DNA of 40,688 bases from CAZGRP01 sp964527995 (GCA_964527995.1 CAZGRP010000039.1:1-40688); one strand, 5' to 3'; shown: positions 17,325 to 25,901, counted from the first letter of the stretch. Numbers and translations are program-made. Notes: generated by a model not told the origin, from the sequence alone.

Positions 17325-17381
17325 GATTCTCTATCCCCTGAGCCCTCCGCGTAACCGCTGCCTCCGCTCGCACAAAGCGCC

Positions 17382-19001
17382 TCAGATCCGCACCACCTGG
17401 TGCGTGGTGCTCGAGATGTCCATGACCTCGTAGAGCTGATCGATCAGTCCCCAATCGTACCTGAAAAGGTAGGGCGTGATGTTCAACTGGCGCTCCTGCA
17501 GGCCATGGTCCGGGTAGAGGTTGTTGGCTGCTTTATACAACTGCTGTCGGATGACGTCGTTCTGCTTCTTGTACGCCTGCAGGATTTTCTTCTCGAGCAC
17601 CGAAAGCTGATGGCCCACCTTGCCTTTGGTCACCTCCACAAGATCCTTCAGGGACGGTTCGAAGCGCAGCACTTCTGCGCCGACCTTCTCCAGGTCCTTT
17701 TCGATGCAGGCTGTGGCCGCTTGCAGGCTGTCTTGCAGTGATTCGGGCAACTGATCGCGGACGATTCGACTGATCAGACCCTCGACATGGTTCCAGAAAT
17801 CGCTGACCTTGAGCCGGAACTTGTCCAGAACTTTGTCGATCTTGGTTTCGACGAGCGTCATGCTCTTGCGCGGAAAGATGATGGGCATTGGCACGCCGAA
17901 GGCCTGGTACACCCCTTTGTACTGCGCGAAATAGCTGATCTCTCCCGGTCCGGCGACATAGGCGACGGTTGGGAAAAGAGTGTCTTGCAGAATCGGTCGC
18001 AAAACGACATTCGGGCTGAACGACTCCGGCTGTCGCTCGACCTGTTCGAGCATTTCTGTGGCGGAGAATACCCGGTTGCTGCCTTTCACGACCAGCCGCC
18101 CGTCTTTGGACAGGAGAGTATGGCGCTGGTCATCGAGCAGGAAGAGGTTATGAATCCCCTCCTGGAGATGAACCTGCGGCGTGTAGCCGAGGTCGACAAG
18201 TCGCTCTGTCGCCTCCAGCACGGCCCGCGTCGAAGGTGATTCTTCGGCGATTTCTTTGCGGAAGACGCCCGCACCGAGTTTCTTGATGCGCGGGTCGGCG
18301 CCGTCGACGACCACGATGCCGAACTGCTTGAACAGGCGCATGGTCCAGTCGGCGAACGCGGCGGCAAAGCTGCGTCCAGGTTTGTAGTACTCCCGTAACG
18401 CCTGCAACACAGCCGGGCGGAAATCGGTCGGGTGAGTGGCGGACTCCAGCTCCTGGAACAGCTCCTGGATCTGCTCTTCGATGATCACTTTGAAGAGAGG
18501 GATGCGATCCGGAGGGGTGGAAGGCGTGTACGTCAGCCGGCGTACGGCGTTGCTTCGATCCACCAACTTGATGTGATTGACCTCGGCGAAATCGTGATCT
18601 TCGCTGGCGAGCCAGAAGACGGGCACGAAACGGCGCTCGAAGCTGCGACACAGCTTTTGGGCCAGCTTGATCGCCGTGAGCACCTTGTACACGGTGTAGA
18701 GTGGGCCGCCGAAAAGCCCGACCTGTTGGCCGGTGACCACGGCGGCGGTGCCTGGCTGGGCCAGGCGATCGATGTTCTCCAACGTGGCGGAAGTTGCTCC
18801 CAGCGCGAGGTTCTGGTCGCGCAGAATCTTTGCCAGCGCCTGCCTCTGGCCGGCCGGTTTGTCGGCGCGCTCAGCAATCCGTTCAAAGGACTGCCAGTCG
18901 CGAAAGTCGCCGGCAAAGAAATCGGCTACCGCCTCAAAGCGGTCGACGTAGTCGCCAGCCAGCTTGCTGACGCCAGGAAGCTCACTCAGTCGGATGATCA
19001 C
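17382..19001 (-). CDS. bshC: BshC, bacillithiol synthase (cysteine-adding enzyme)
   Basis: A 539-residue protein of full family length, catalysing the last bacillithiol step, addition of cysteine to GlcN-malate. Diagnostic segments are TAAVVTGQQVGLFGGPLYTVYK in the Rossmann core, FVPVFWLASEDHDFAEVNH with the conserved acidic/His cluster, and YVAGPGEISYFAQYKGVY. A coiled-coil region (about 410-490) carries the family's dimerisation helices. The start is a GTG at 19001 that overlaps the stop of the methyltransferase gene as GTGA (19001-18998), a strong sign of coupled translation. The C-terminus (TTHQVVRI) is intact. With bshA and bshB1 nearby the pathway is complete. Confidence 0.95.
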   Translation of the reverse strand: MIIRLSELPGVSKLAGDYVDRFEAVADFFAGDFRDWQSFERIAERADKPAGQRQALAKILRDQNLALGATSATLENIDRLAQPGTAAVVTGQQVGLFGGPLYTVYKVLTAIKLAQKLCRSFERRFVPVFWLASEDHDFAEVNHIKLVDRSNAVRRLTYTPSTPPDRIPLFKVIIEEQIQELFQELESATHPTDFRPAVLQALREYYKPGRSFAAAFADWTMRLFKQFGIVVVDGADPRIKKLGAGVFRKEIAEESPSTRAVLEATERLVDLGYTPQVHLQEGIHNLFLLDDQRHTLLSKDGRLVVKGSNRVFSATEMLEQVERQPESFSPNVVLRPILQDTLFPTVAYVAGPGEISYFAQYKGVYQAFGVPMPIIFPRKSMTLVETKIDKVLDKFRLKVSDFWNHVEGLISRIVRDQLPESLQDSLQAATACIEKDLEKVGAEVLRFEPSLKDLVEVTKGKVGHQLSVLEKKILQAYKKQNDVIRQQLYKAANNLYPDHGLQERQLNITPYLFRYDWGLIDQLYEVMDISSTTHQVVRI

Positions 19002-19741
19002 TTGCCATCCTCTTTCTGGCTGATAAGAATCATGCGTGGAGCCTCATCGCCATAGTCACTACCGTCCCAGTCCCCGAAGGCCTGAGTCGGCCGCAGCCCG
19101 GAGCGGCGCAACATGCCGAGCATTTCCTCGTGGTTGTACACCCGCACCGATTCTAAGTACTCATGCACCTCCCCCGCTTCGTGCAGAACGATCTTCTTTT
19201 CCAGGCGATGGCGTTCCGGGTCGAAATGACGTTCCTGCACCACGACCACGCCGTTGTGGCGGCGTTCGTCGCGAGGCACCAGATGCTGCAGCGTCCACTC
19301 CTCGTTGAGGTAGTCGAGCACGAACAAACCGCCCGGCTTCAGGACTGCGGCGACCGACTGGATGACAGCGAAGTTCTCCTCGTCGGACTCGAAGTAGCCA
19401 AAGCTGGTGAAGAAGCTTAACACGGCGTCGAAGACGCGGCGAAAAGGCAGATGGCGCATATCGCTGCGGACCATCGGAAAGGAGAGGCCGGCAGCGGCCG
19501 CCCGATCGCGGGCATGTTGCAGCAGGGCGGCAGAGAGATCGAGGCAGACGACCCGCATGCCGCGGCGTGCCAGCTCGATGGCATGGCGACCGTTCCCACA
19601 GCCGAGGTCGAGAATCCGCTGCCCAGGACGTAGAGCAACGTTCCTCAGCAGAAACTCGACGTGCAGGCGTGCTTCCTCCTCATTGCGATGCGGGTAGACC
19701 TTCAGGTAGTCTTCGCCGAACCAGTGTTTGTACCAGGGCAT
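18998..19741 (-). CDS. SAM-dependent methyltransferase coupled to bshC, possible bacillithiol N-methyltransferase
   Basis: A 247-residue class I methyltransferase. Motif I is ILDLGCGNG at 43-51, followed by acidic CLDLSAALL, SDMRHLPF (motif II region) and VLKPGGLFVLDYLN. The N-terminus WYKHWFGEDYLKVYPHR belongs to a recognisable subgroup of small-molecule methyltransferases. It is the first gene of the bacillithiol run and overlaps bshC by 4 nt. Green sulfur bacteria make N-methyl-bacillithiol with a SAM-dependent enzyme (NmbA), so bacillithiol or a precursor is a reasonable substrate. I cannot establish orthology by eye, so the methyltransferase fold is sure and the substrate is inference. 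A sigma70-like promoter lies just upstream. Confidence 0.85.
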   Translation of the reverse strand: MPWYKHWFGEDYLKVYPHRNEEEARLHVEFLLRNVALRPGQRILDLGCGNGRHAIELARRGMRVVCLDLSAALLQHARDRAAAAGLSFPMVRSDMRHLPFRRVFDAVLSFFTSFGYFESDEENFAVIQSVAAVLKPGGLFVLDYLNEEWTLQHLVPRDERRHNGVVVVQERHFDPERHRLEKKIVLHEAGEVHEYLESVRVYNHEEMLGMLRRSGLRPTQAFGDWDGSDYGDEAPRMILISQKEDGK

Positions 19742-19764
19742 CGGGTCGTTCTCTCGAAACAGGT

Positions 19765-19793
19765 ATGGTAGCCAAGCCTCAACAGGATTTCAA
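19765..19793 (-). promoter_or_regulatory. Candidate sigma70 promoter for the methyltransferase-bshC unit
   Basis: The minus strand has TTGAAA at 19793-19788, a 17-nt spacer and TACCAT at 19770-19765. The spacing is ideal and both hexamers keep the key positions. The leader to the ATG at 19741 would be short, about 17 nt. Confidence 0.4.
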
Positions 19794-19821
19794 TGTAACA
19801 AATTCTGCAACACAAAGCAAA

Positions 19822-19851
19822 ACCGGAATTCGATCCGTAAAAGATTCCGGT
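19822..19851. repeat. 8-bp inverted repeat between divergent promoters
   Basis: ACCGGAAT (19822-19829) and ATTCCGGT (19844-19851) are perfect inverted copies separated by 14 bases. The arm spacing suits a dimeric regulator site; no T-tract follows, so a terminator is unlikely. Confidence 0.35.
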
Positions 19852-19966
19852 CGCGGTAGGCTTCCCCGGTCGCGCTCTCTGCCATGCCCGGCGCCGGCCG
19901 GCGTGCTCGAGAGGCGGCGTCGTTTCCTCGAGCAGGGCCGAATCCAGGCACGATTCTCTTTTTCCC

Positions 19967-19995
19967 TTGACGAGCCTGCTTTATTTTTGTAATAT
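19967..19995 (+). promoter_or_regulatory. Sigma70-like promoter for the M48 protease gene
   Basis: TTGACG at 19967-19972, a 17-nt spacer, then TAATAT at 19990-19995, in an AT-rich pocket of otherwise GC-rich DNA. Transcription from about 20002 gives an 88-nt leader to the ATG at 20090. Confidence 0.6.
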
Positions 19996-20089
19996 AGCTT
20001 TCGCCATTCAGGCTGATCGCGCCGTCGACGGGGGTCGTGAATCAGCGCAGTTGGCGCGCAAGCGGTTTCGGTTTCCGGCTGAGGGTTCG

Positions 20090-21391
20090 ATGCACGTAGA
20101 TCAACACAAGGTCGCGGCGAATGATGGTGCGCTGCCATCGCACCGCAGCGATGTCTCGGCGGATGTGCCCGGCCCTGCGGAGGACCGGGTTGCCGGCGCC
20201 GGTCGGGCCCAGGCGAAACGATACAATCGCCTCAAGCTCTGCATCTCTCTTCTCGAGACCGGCGTTGCTTTCGCGGTTCTGGTCATCCTGGTCGCCACGG
20301 GCTGGTCGGCGAGGCTGGGAGCATTTGCTGAATCGCACGCGAGCAATGCCTACCTGGGGCTGCTGATTTTCGCTGGGCTGGTGGGCATCGTGGAGCTCGT
20401 CTTCTCCTTCCCCTTCGATTTCTACTCTGGATTCATCGTGGAGCATCGCTACGGCCTCTCCAACCAGACTGTAACGGCGTGGCTGTGGGAGGAGCTCAAA
20501 GGCGCACTGATCGGCATCGTTCTGGGCACGCCGATCTTGCTGGCATTTTATTTCTTCCTGCGCCAATGGCATGGCCTGTGGTGGCTGCCGGTCGCCGTTT
20601 TTCTGTTCCTTTTCTCGGTACTCTTGGCCCGCCTGGCTCCGACTCTTCTGTTTCCGCTTTTCTATAGGTTCGAGCCTCTGCCCGACTCGGCGCTGAAGGA
20701 GAGCATCCTGCAACTGGCGGCCAGGGTGGGCATGCGCGTTGAGGGGATTTTTCGCTTCAACCTCAGCAAGAACACCAAAAAGGCCAATGCCGCCTTCACC
20801 GGAATCGGGCGCAGCAAACGCATTCTGCTGGCGGACACCCTGCTCAACCGTTTCAGCGACGATGAGATCGAAACCGTCGTTGCACATGAGCTGGGGCACT
20901 TCAAATTCGGCCACATCCGGACCGGCATTCTGGTCGGCTTTGCCACCACCTTTGTCGGTCTCTACCTCACCAGCGTACTCTACAGCGTGTCGCTCGGGTG
21001 GTTTGGTTTTACCCGGCTCGACGATTTCGGGGCGCTGCCGCTGCTGGCAATCTGGCTTGGGCTCTACGGGCTGATCACCAGTCCGATTCAAAACGCCATC
21101 TCTCGCAGGTTCGAACGCCAGGCCGATCGGTATGTCGTCGAGCTCACCGGCAAAGCCGAGGTGTTTGCCGCCGCCCTGCGCAAGCTAACGGACCAGAACC
21201 TGTCGGACCCTGAGCCTCATCCACTGGTCGAATGGCTGTTTTACAGCCATCCGGCGACTTCGAAACGCATCGCTTCGGTGCTGGCGCTGGTGGAGAATCG
21301 ACACGCTTCCGATTCTCGACAGATCGAGGCTGGCGACACGGTAGGACAGGCCGGCGCCGTCCTCGAGGAGCAACACGGATCCACAGGATGA
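20090..21391 (+). CDS. M48 (Ste24/CAAX-protease-like) membrane metallopeptidase
   Basis: A 433-residue integral membrane protease. After a hydrophilic N-terminus of about 50 residues come four to five membrane helices (LLETGVAFAVLVILVATGW onward) forming the N-terminal Ste24-type domain, including the conserved FDFYSGFIVEHRYGLSNQT block. The zinc site is HELGHFKFGH at 266-275 (H266, E267, H270), and the third ligand Glu is in FERQADRYVVEL. Eukaryotic relatives cut prenylated proteins; bacterial ones more likely act in membrane-protein quality control. The ATG at 20090 was chosen because the frame upstream overlaps the promoter. The last codons (HGSTG and stop) come from a decayed spacer repeat. 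Confidence 0.92.
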   Translation: MHVDQHKVAANDGALPSHRSDVSADVPGPAEDRVAGAGRAQAKRYNRLKLCISLLETGVAFAVLVILVATGWSARLGAFAESHASNAYLGLLIFAGLVGIVELVFSFPFDFYSGFIVEHRYGLSNQTVTAWLWEELKGALIGIVLGTPILLAFYFFLRQWHGLWWLPVAVFLFLFSVLLARLAPTLLFPLFYRFEPLPDSALKESILQLAARVGMRVEGIFRFNLSKNTKKANAAFTGIGRSKRILLADTLLNRFSDDEIETVVAHELGHFKFGHIRTGILVGFATTFVGLYLTSVLYSVSLGWFGFTRLDDFGALPLLAIWLGLYGLITSPIQNAISRRFERQADRYVVELTGKAEVFAAALRKLTDQNLSDPEPHPLVEWLFYSHPATSKRIASVLALVENRHASDSRQIEAGDTVGQAGAVLEEQHGSTG

Positions 21392-21452
21392 ATGGCCCTG
21401 TGGCCGATAATATGAAGTGAAGGTCGTACCTCGTCTCAGGTAAGTGGTTGTC

Positions 21453-21929
21453 ATGCGAACAAAAACGAAAGGCTACCCGATCTCTCCAGACTTGCTCAGT
21501 CTGACGGAGAGCCAGATTGCAAAACTCGACCAGGACGCCACAGAGGGAGAAGGATGGGATTGCTACTGCAACGGTTACATTGCTCACGCGACGGTGTTCC
21601 AGAACAAGATCTCCGGGCGGGTCCGTAACTATGTAGAGGACTTCTTCGTGCAGATTTCGGTCGACGAGCATGAAATCACGACCTCCTGCACCTGCGGGCA
21701 CCGTACCGGCGTATGCAAGCACGTAGTGGCGTTGCTGTACTCGTGGGTAAACGACAGCGAGGGCTTCACCAACATTGCAGACTCGCTCGACAGCCTGCGC
21801 TCGATGGACAAAGAAAACCTCCTTGAGACCATTGGGCGCATCTTGCTGAACGACCCGCGCAATCTCGCCTTCTTCCAGGGAGACGGGAATCCCGAAGAGG
21901 ATTTCGACCTCGACGGTCTCTTCAATTAG
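21453..21929 (+). CDS. Small SWIM zinc-finger protein
   Basis: A 158-residue protein. The SWIM finger is C79-x-C81 ... C88-x-H90 (CTCGHRTGVCKHVVALLY), the complete ligand set. It is preceded by the usual strand-rich segment (GRVRNYVEDFFVQISVDEHEITTSC). SWIM domains bind nucleic acid or protein, and are usually part of SNF2 helicases or MULE transposases; here the domain stands alone with a helical C-terminal part (SLDSLRSMDKENLLETIGRIL) and a very acidic tail (NPEEDFDLDGLFN). No helicase lies nearby. The ATG at 21453 is preferred over the in-frame GTG at 21444. The role is unknown; DNA- or RNA-associated function is a guess from the finger. Confidence 0.85.
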   Translation: MRTKTKGYPISPDLLSLTESQIAKLDQDATEGEGWDCYCNGYIAHATVFQNKISGRVRNYVEDFFVQISVDEHEITTSCTCGHRTGVCKHVVALLYSWVNDSEGFTNIADSLDSLRSMDKENLLETIGRILLNDPRNLAFFQGDGNPEEDFDLDGLFN

Positions 21930-22091
21930 ATTGTGTTGACCGTACCTACTTTATGCCTGGTTCGGCCTCATGGGGAGCGCCAGGAATTTCCTGACGGGGC
22001 CGAGAATTATATATAGAGTAGCGTGTGGGAGGCCATATGGAGCGGGTCCAATGGCCTTTTTCACCCGGCGGTTTCAACTTCGAGAGAGCCT

Positions 22092-24296
22092 ATGCGGAAG
22101 CGACCTTTGCGGCCCAGATGGAGGAGTTTCTATTGCTTCACCCGTTATGGTTGGTGGATACAGTTACTTGCCTTCACAGGTACCATCTTCGCCCTGGTCG
22201 GCATCACCCCTGCCTCTGCCCGGCCTCCCCTCGGGCATCGATCCACAGAATTTCCAGTCCCCGAGGTCATCCGCCCCAACATTGAGTTCTGGAAGCAGAT
22301 CTACGCTCACTACTCGGTGAATCAAGTCGTTATCCACGACGCCGAGGACCTGTCCATCCTCTACGAAGTGATCGACTTGCGCCGCCTTTTTCCCGGCCAG
22401 AATGTCAGTGAGAGGAAGCAGTGGCGAAAGATTGAGCAGATCGAGAGAGGCTACAGCCACATTCTCTTGAGCCTGGCCAGGAAGGTCGCCGACGGCATCG
22501 ACATCATGAGCGACAAGGAGCGGCAGGTTCTAAGCCTGTTTGGCCCGAATGTCAGCCCCAAACGCCTTCGCCGGGCGGCAAGAAATGTGCGCGCCCAGCG
22601 AGGAGTCTACGAGGAATTTCGCCAGGGTCTGATCCGGTCTGGACTGTACAGGGATTTTATCGAGCGGGTTTTCGAGCAAGAGGGTCTACCCGCGGAGCTC
22701 AGCGTTTTGCCTCATGTGGAGTCATCGTTCAACTACCGAGCCTATTCGAAGATCGGGGCGGCTGGAATCTGGCAGTTTATCCGCAGTACCGGAAGGCTCT
22801 ATCTGAAGATCAACTACGAGATCGACGAGCGTCTCGATCCCATTCGTGCCACCGAGGCGGCCGCCAAGTTGCTCAGGCTCAACTACGAGACCCTGGGCAG
22901 CTGGCCGTTGGCCATCACCGCCTACAACCATGGCCTTCAGGGTATGAAAAGGGCCATCCGCAGGTTGAAAACCCGCGATTTCGGTGAGATCTACCGGCGA
23001 TACCGAAGCCGGTCGTTCGGGTTCGCGTCGCGCAATTTTTATGCAGAATTCCTGGCCGCCCTGGAGATCGTCGAAAACTACCGCGACTACTTCGGCGAGC
23101 TTGAATTTCATCGTCCGGCTCGTTTCACCATCGTCGAGCTGCCGCAGCGGCTTCCTGTGCGAACGCTTCTCGAAGCCTTCGATGTCGATGACGAGCAGTT
23201 CGCGGAGTTGAACCCGGCACTGAGGCGTCCGGTGCTTCGGGGCCGCCGCCGGCTCCCCAAGGGGTATCCCATCCGATTGCCGTGGCGCGAGGGCGAGGAC
23301 GTCCAGGTGAAAGTGGCTTCCCTGCTGCTCACACAAAAAGAGGAGCCTCGTCTCGTCGACGGCAAGTACTACCGCGTCCGGCGCGGTGACAGTCTCAGCG
23401 AGATCGCGCGCCGCTTCCGCGTGCCGCTGACGGCGCTGCTCGACTACAACTCCGAGGTCGAGGACGAACACCTGATCCGCGAAGGGCAACTCCTTCGCAT
23501 TCCGATGGCCGTGAAGCCGGCAGAAAAGCAACCTGCCAAGCTGGCGAATGTGGCCTCCGAGACAGCCGGCAGGCCTGCCAGGGGCGAGGCGCAACTCTCT
23601 CTGGCTGAAGCTCCGACTCCGCCGGCCACGGCCTCAGGCGAAGTTCCCGATGTGCAAGTCGCTGCCAGCAGCGGCGCCACAGCCGGGCTCGAAGAGGGTG
23701 GCGTCGAGATGGCTGCTGCCGATGAAAGCCTGCCGCTGGAGGCTCTGGTTCCTCCAGGTGCGGCCCCTGTCATGACGTCCGGCCCCTTGCAGCGTATCAT
23801 GTTGTTGCCCGAGGAGCGACCGGAGTTGACAGTTGACCTGCCGCCGGTCGACCTGCGAAATCAAACTGTGCAGGTAGAACCGGAAGAGACTCTTGGTCAC
23901 TTTGCTGAATGGCTGCAGGTGCCTACCCAGCGGCTGCGGAATCTCAACGGCCTGCGATACGGGCAAAACCTACGTGTCGGACAGCGTATCAAGCTGACTT
24001 TCGAGAACGTATCGCCCGAAGTCTTCGAACGCCTCCGCACCGAATACCATCGAGGTATCCAGGAGGATTTCTTCGCCAACTTCCGAATCGACGGTGTACA
24101 AACACACACGGTTCGCCGCGGGGAGACCATCTGGGTGCTCTGCAACCGAATCTACGAAGTGCCCTACTGGCTGGTGAAAAAGTATAACCCAGAGCGGGAC
24201 CTGCAGAGGTTGAAGCCTGGGGACCAGTTGGTGATTCCCCTGGTTGGTGCCCTGGATACAAAAGGTTACGCGGAAGAATCCGAATTGGCACGCTGA
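22092..24296 (+). CDS. MltD-like lytic transglycosylase with three LysM repeats
   Basis: A 734-residue peptidoglycan enzyme. It has an N-terminal hydrophobic export segment (LLAFTGTIFALVGITPASA) and then a helical region to about 180. The SLT domain has catalytic E210 in PHVESSFNYRAYSKIGAAGIWQF and the AYNHG loop further on, closely matching MltD. Three LysM wall-binding repeats follow: YYRVRRGDSLSEIARRF (near 425), EPEETLGHFAEWLQVP (near 600) and THTVRRGETIWVLCNRI (near 675), separated by an Ala/Pro-rich linker. It cuts glycan between MurNAc and GlcNAc with formation of 1,6-anhydro ends. The start at 22092 places the signal segment correctly; the frame is open to 22023. The NamZ gene follows after 106 nt. 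Confidence 0.94.
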   Translation: MRKRPLRPRWRSFYCFTRYGWWIQLLAFTGTIFALVGITPASARPPLGHRSTEFPVPEVIRPNIEFWKQIYAHYSVNQVVIHDAEDLSILYEVIDLRRLFPGQNVSERKQWRKIEQIERGYSHILLSLARKVADGIDIMSDKERQVLSLFGPNVSPKRLRRAARNVRAQRGVYEEFRQGLIRSGLYRDFIERVFEQEGLPAELSVLPHVESSFNYRAYSKIGAAGIWQFIRSTGRLYLKINYEIDERLDPIRATEAAAKLLRLNYETLGSWPLAITAYNHGLQGMKRAIRRLKTRDFGEIYRRYRSRSFGFASRNFYAEFLAALEIVENYRDYFGELEFHRPARFTIVELPQRLPVRTLLEAFDVDDEQFAELNPALRRPVLRGRRRLPKGYPIRLPWREGEDVQVKVASLLLTQKEEPRLVDGKYYRVRRGDSLSEIARRFRVPLTALLDYNSEVEDEHLIREGQLLRIPMAVKPAEKQPAKLANVASETAGRPARGEAQLSLAEAPTPPATASGEVPDVQVAASSGATAGLEEGGVEMAAADESLPLEALVPPGAAPVMTSGPLQRIMLLPEERPELTVDLPPVDLRNQTVQVEPEETLGHFAEWLQVPTQRLRNLNGLRYGQNLRVGQRIKLTFENVSPEVFERLRTEYHRGIQEDFFANFRIDGVQTHTVRRGETIWVLCNRIYEVPYWLVKKYNPERDLQRLKPGDQLVIPLVGALDTKGYAEESELAR

Positions 24297-24402
24297 ACCA
24301 GACGCACCGGAAGAAGCGGGAGGGAATTGCAGCGGCTATCTCTGGCCATCGAGCGTTGGTTAGGGATAGCCGTCTTTTTGTCGACTGGCGAATGGAGGAG
24401 GG

Positions 24403-25644
24403 ATGCGCGCATTGCTGATCGCATTGGCGGGAACGGTACTGCTGGCGGCTTGCAGCAACACCGAAGAAAAACGCGGCGGCGGGGTGGAGACCGGCCTGGA
24501 CGTTCTGGAGAGCAGCAAGTTTGAGATTCTGAGTGGCAAGCGGGTCGGGCTGATCACCAACCAGACGGGGATCGATCGTAACCGCAGGCACGGGGCAGAT
24601 CTTCTTTACGGAGCCGAAGGGGTCAGGCTGACGGCCCTCTTTGGTCCCGAGCACGGCATCCGTGGCCGCGCCGATGAGAAGATCCCGCATGGCAGAGACC
24701 CGAAGACCGGGCTGCCGATTTATAGCCTCTACAGCGACACCCGCAAGCCCACGGCGGAAATGCTGAAGGATGTGGACGTCCTGGTCTTCGATATTCAGGA
24801 CATCGGCGCCCGGTTCTACACATACATCAGTACGATGTCGCTGGCGATGGAGGCTGCAGCCGAGCAGGGCAAGGAGTTCGTCGTCCTCGACCGTCCCAAC
24901 CCGATCGGCGGAGTTCAGGTCGAAGGGCCGGTATTGGACCCGCGGTTCCGCTCTTTCGTCGGCATGCACCCAATCGCTCTCCGCCACGGCATGACGGTGG
25001 GTGAGCTGGCGACGATGTTCAACGACGAAGGCTGGCTCAAGGATGGCGTGCGTGCCAAGCTGACGGTTGTGAAGATGAAAGGGTGGCGGCGAGAGATGTA
25101 CTTTGAGGAGACCGGGTTGCCCTGGGTGCGGCCCTCTCCCAACATGCCCAACGTAGATGCGGCTACTCTGTATCCGGGAATGGCACTGCTCGAAGCCACC
25201 AACTTCTCCGAGGGGCGTGGCACGACCATACCGTTCGAGCTCGTGGGTGCACCGTGGATCGTGAGTGACACGCTGATCGCCAAACTGCGGGGCTACGGCA
25301 TGCCGGGGATCTCTTTCCGGGACACGACCTTTACGCCCGTCGACATGCCGGGCTTCCGCATGAACCCTAAGTTCGAGGGTCAACTGTGCCGTGCAATTCG
25401 CTTCCGCCTGACGGACCGGCGGGCGTTCCGTTCGGTGGCATTCGGAATTCAGCTTCTCTCTGCCCTCCAGCAGCTCTATCCCGACCACTTCGTCATGCGT
25501 CCGAAGGCCATGGCGCGCCTTGCAGGTGTCGACTGGGTGCGCGAATGGATCCTGCAGGGGCGGACCCCAGACGAGATCGTAGCCCACTGGCAGTCCGGGC
25601 TGCAGACGTTCAAGAAACTGCGGCGGAAGTACTTGCTGTATTGA
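24403..25644 (+). CDS. NamZ-type exo-beta-N-acetylmuramidase (DUF1343/GH171) lipoprotein
   Basis: A 413-residue lipoprotein: signal RALLIALAGTVLLAAC gives lipobox LAAC with Cys at about residue 17. The rest is a full DUF1343 domain with the conserved blocks VGLITNQTGIDRN, LFGPEHGIRG (the invariant Glu and His of the active site), DIQDIGARFYTYISTM, LDRPNPIGG and PSPNMPN. The characterised Bacillus NamZ releases terminal MurNAc from glycan chains, so this protein likely trims wall fragments in the envelope. A very strong ribosome site (GGAGGAGGG) precedes the ATG. It sits directly after the lytic transglycosylase, consistent with joint wall turnover. Note that anhydro ends made by the transglycosylase are at the other chain end. 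Confidence 0.93.
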   Translation: MRALLIALAGTVLLAACSNTEEKRGGGVETGLDVLESSKFEILSGKRVGLITNQTGIDRNRRHGADLLYGAEGVRLTALFGPEHGIRGRADEKIPHGRDPKTGLPIYSLYSDTRKPTAEMLKDVDVLVFDIQDIGARFYTYISTMSLAMEAAAEQGKEFVVLDRPNPIGGVQVEGPVLDPRFRSFVGMHPIALRHGMTVGELATMFNDEGWLKDGVRAKLTVVKMKGWRREMYFEETGLPWVRPSPNMPNVDAATLYPGMALLEATNFSEGRGTTIPFELVGAPWIVSDTLIAKLRGYGMPGISFRDTTFTPVDMPGFRMNPKFEGQLCRAIRFRLTDRRAFRSVAFGIQLLSALQQLYPDHFVMRPKAMARLAGVDWVREWILQGRTPDEIVAHWQSGLQTFKKLRRKYLLY

Positions 25645-25805
25645 GGTGAAGTCGGATCTCCACAGGATCCTTGCAGAGTAAGGCCGCTAAATGCGGATGC
25701 ACCCACCGCCCGGTGTGACCAGCGCCCGATTTTGATCCGCGTGTCCATGCCAGGGGGTGGCTCCAACCCGCAGGTCCAGCTTCCCACCCTCGTATAAAAA
25801 AGTAC

Positions 25806-25834
25806 TTGATTTTTGAAAAGTCGTTTTGTATACT
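25806..25834 (+). promoter_or_regulatory. Strong sigma70-like promoter of the oxidase operon
   Basis: TTGATT at 25806-25811, a 17-nt spacer and TATACT at 25829-25834, within a distinctly AT-rich pocket. Transcription would begin near 25841 and leave a leader of about 210 nt before the subunit II gene. Confidence 0.65.
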
Positions 25835-25901
25835 GCTGGCTGAATTGATACCGGGTCTCAACTTCCCCGGATCAAACCAGCAGTTCCCTACCAGGGCTTG
25901 A

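Larger units (their letters stand above)
19742..20089. other. Divergent intergenic region between the methyltransferase and M48 genes
   Basis: This 348-base stretch holds two back-to-back promoter candidates (19765-19793 minus and 19967-19995 plus) and an 8-bp inverted repeat (19822-19851) between them. No coding frame is credible; the in-frame extension of the M48 gene before 20090 overlaps its own promoter. Confidence 0.6.

Noticed and set aside
21408..21413. TAATAT before the SWIM gene as a -10 box
   Set aside because: The position 17 nt upstream is AGGATG, not a -35, and the region is repeat-derived.
22007..22015. TTATATATA before the lytic transglycosylase gene as a -10 box
   Set aside because: The only -35-like hexamer nearby (CTGACG at 21991) is too close, with about 11-13 nt spacing, so no promoter is called.
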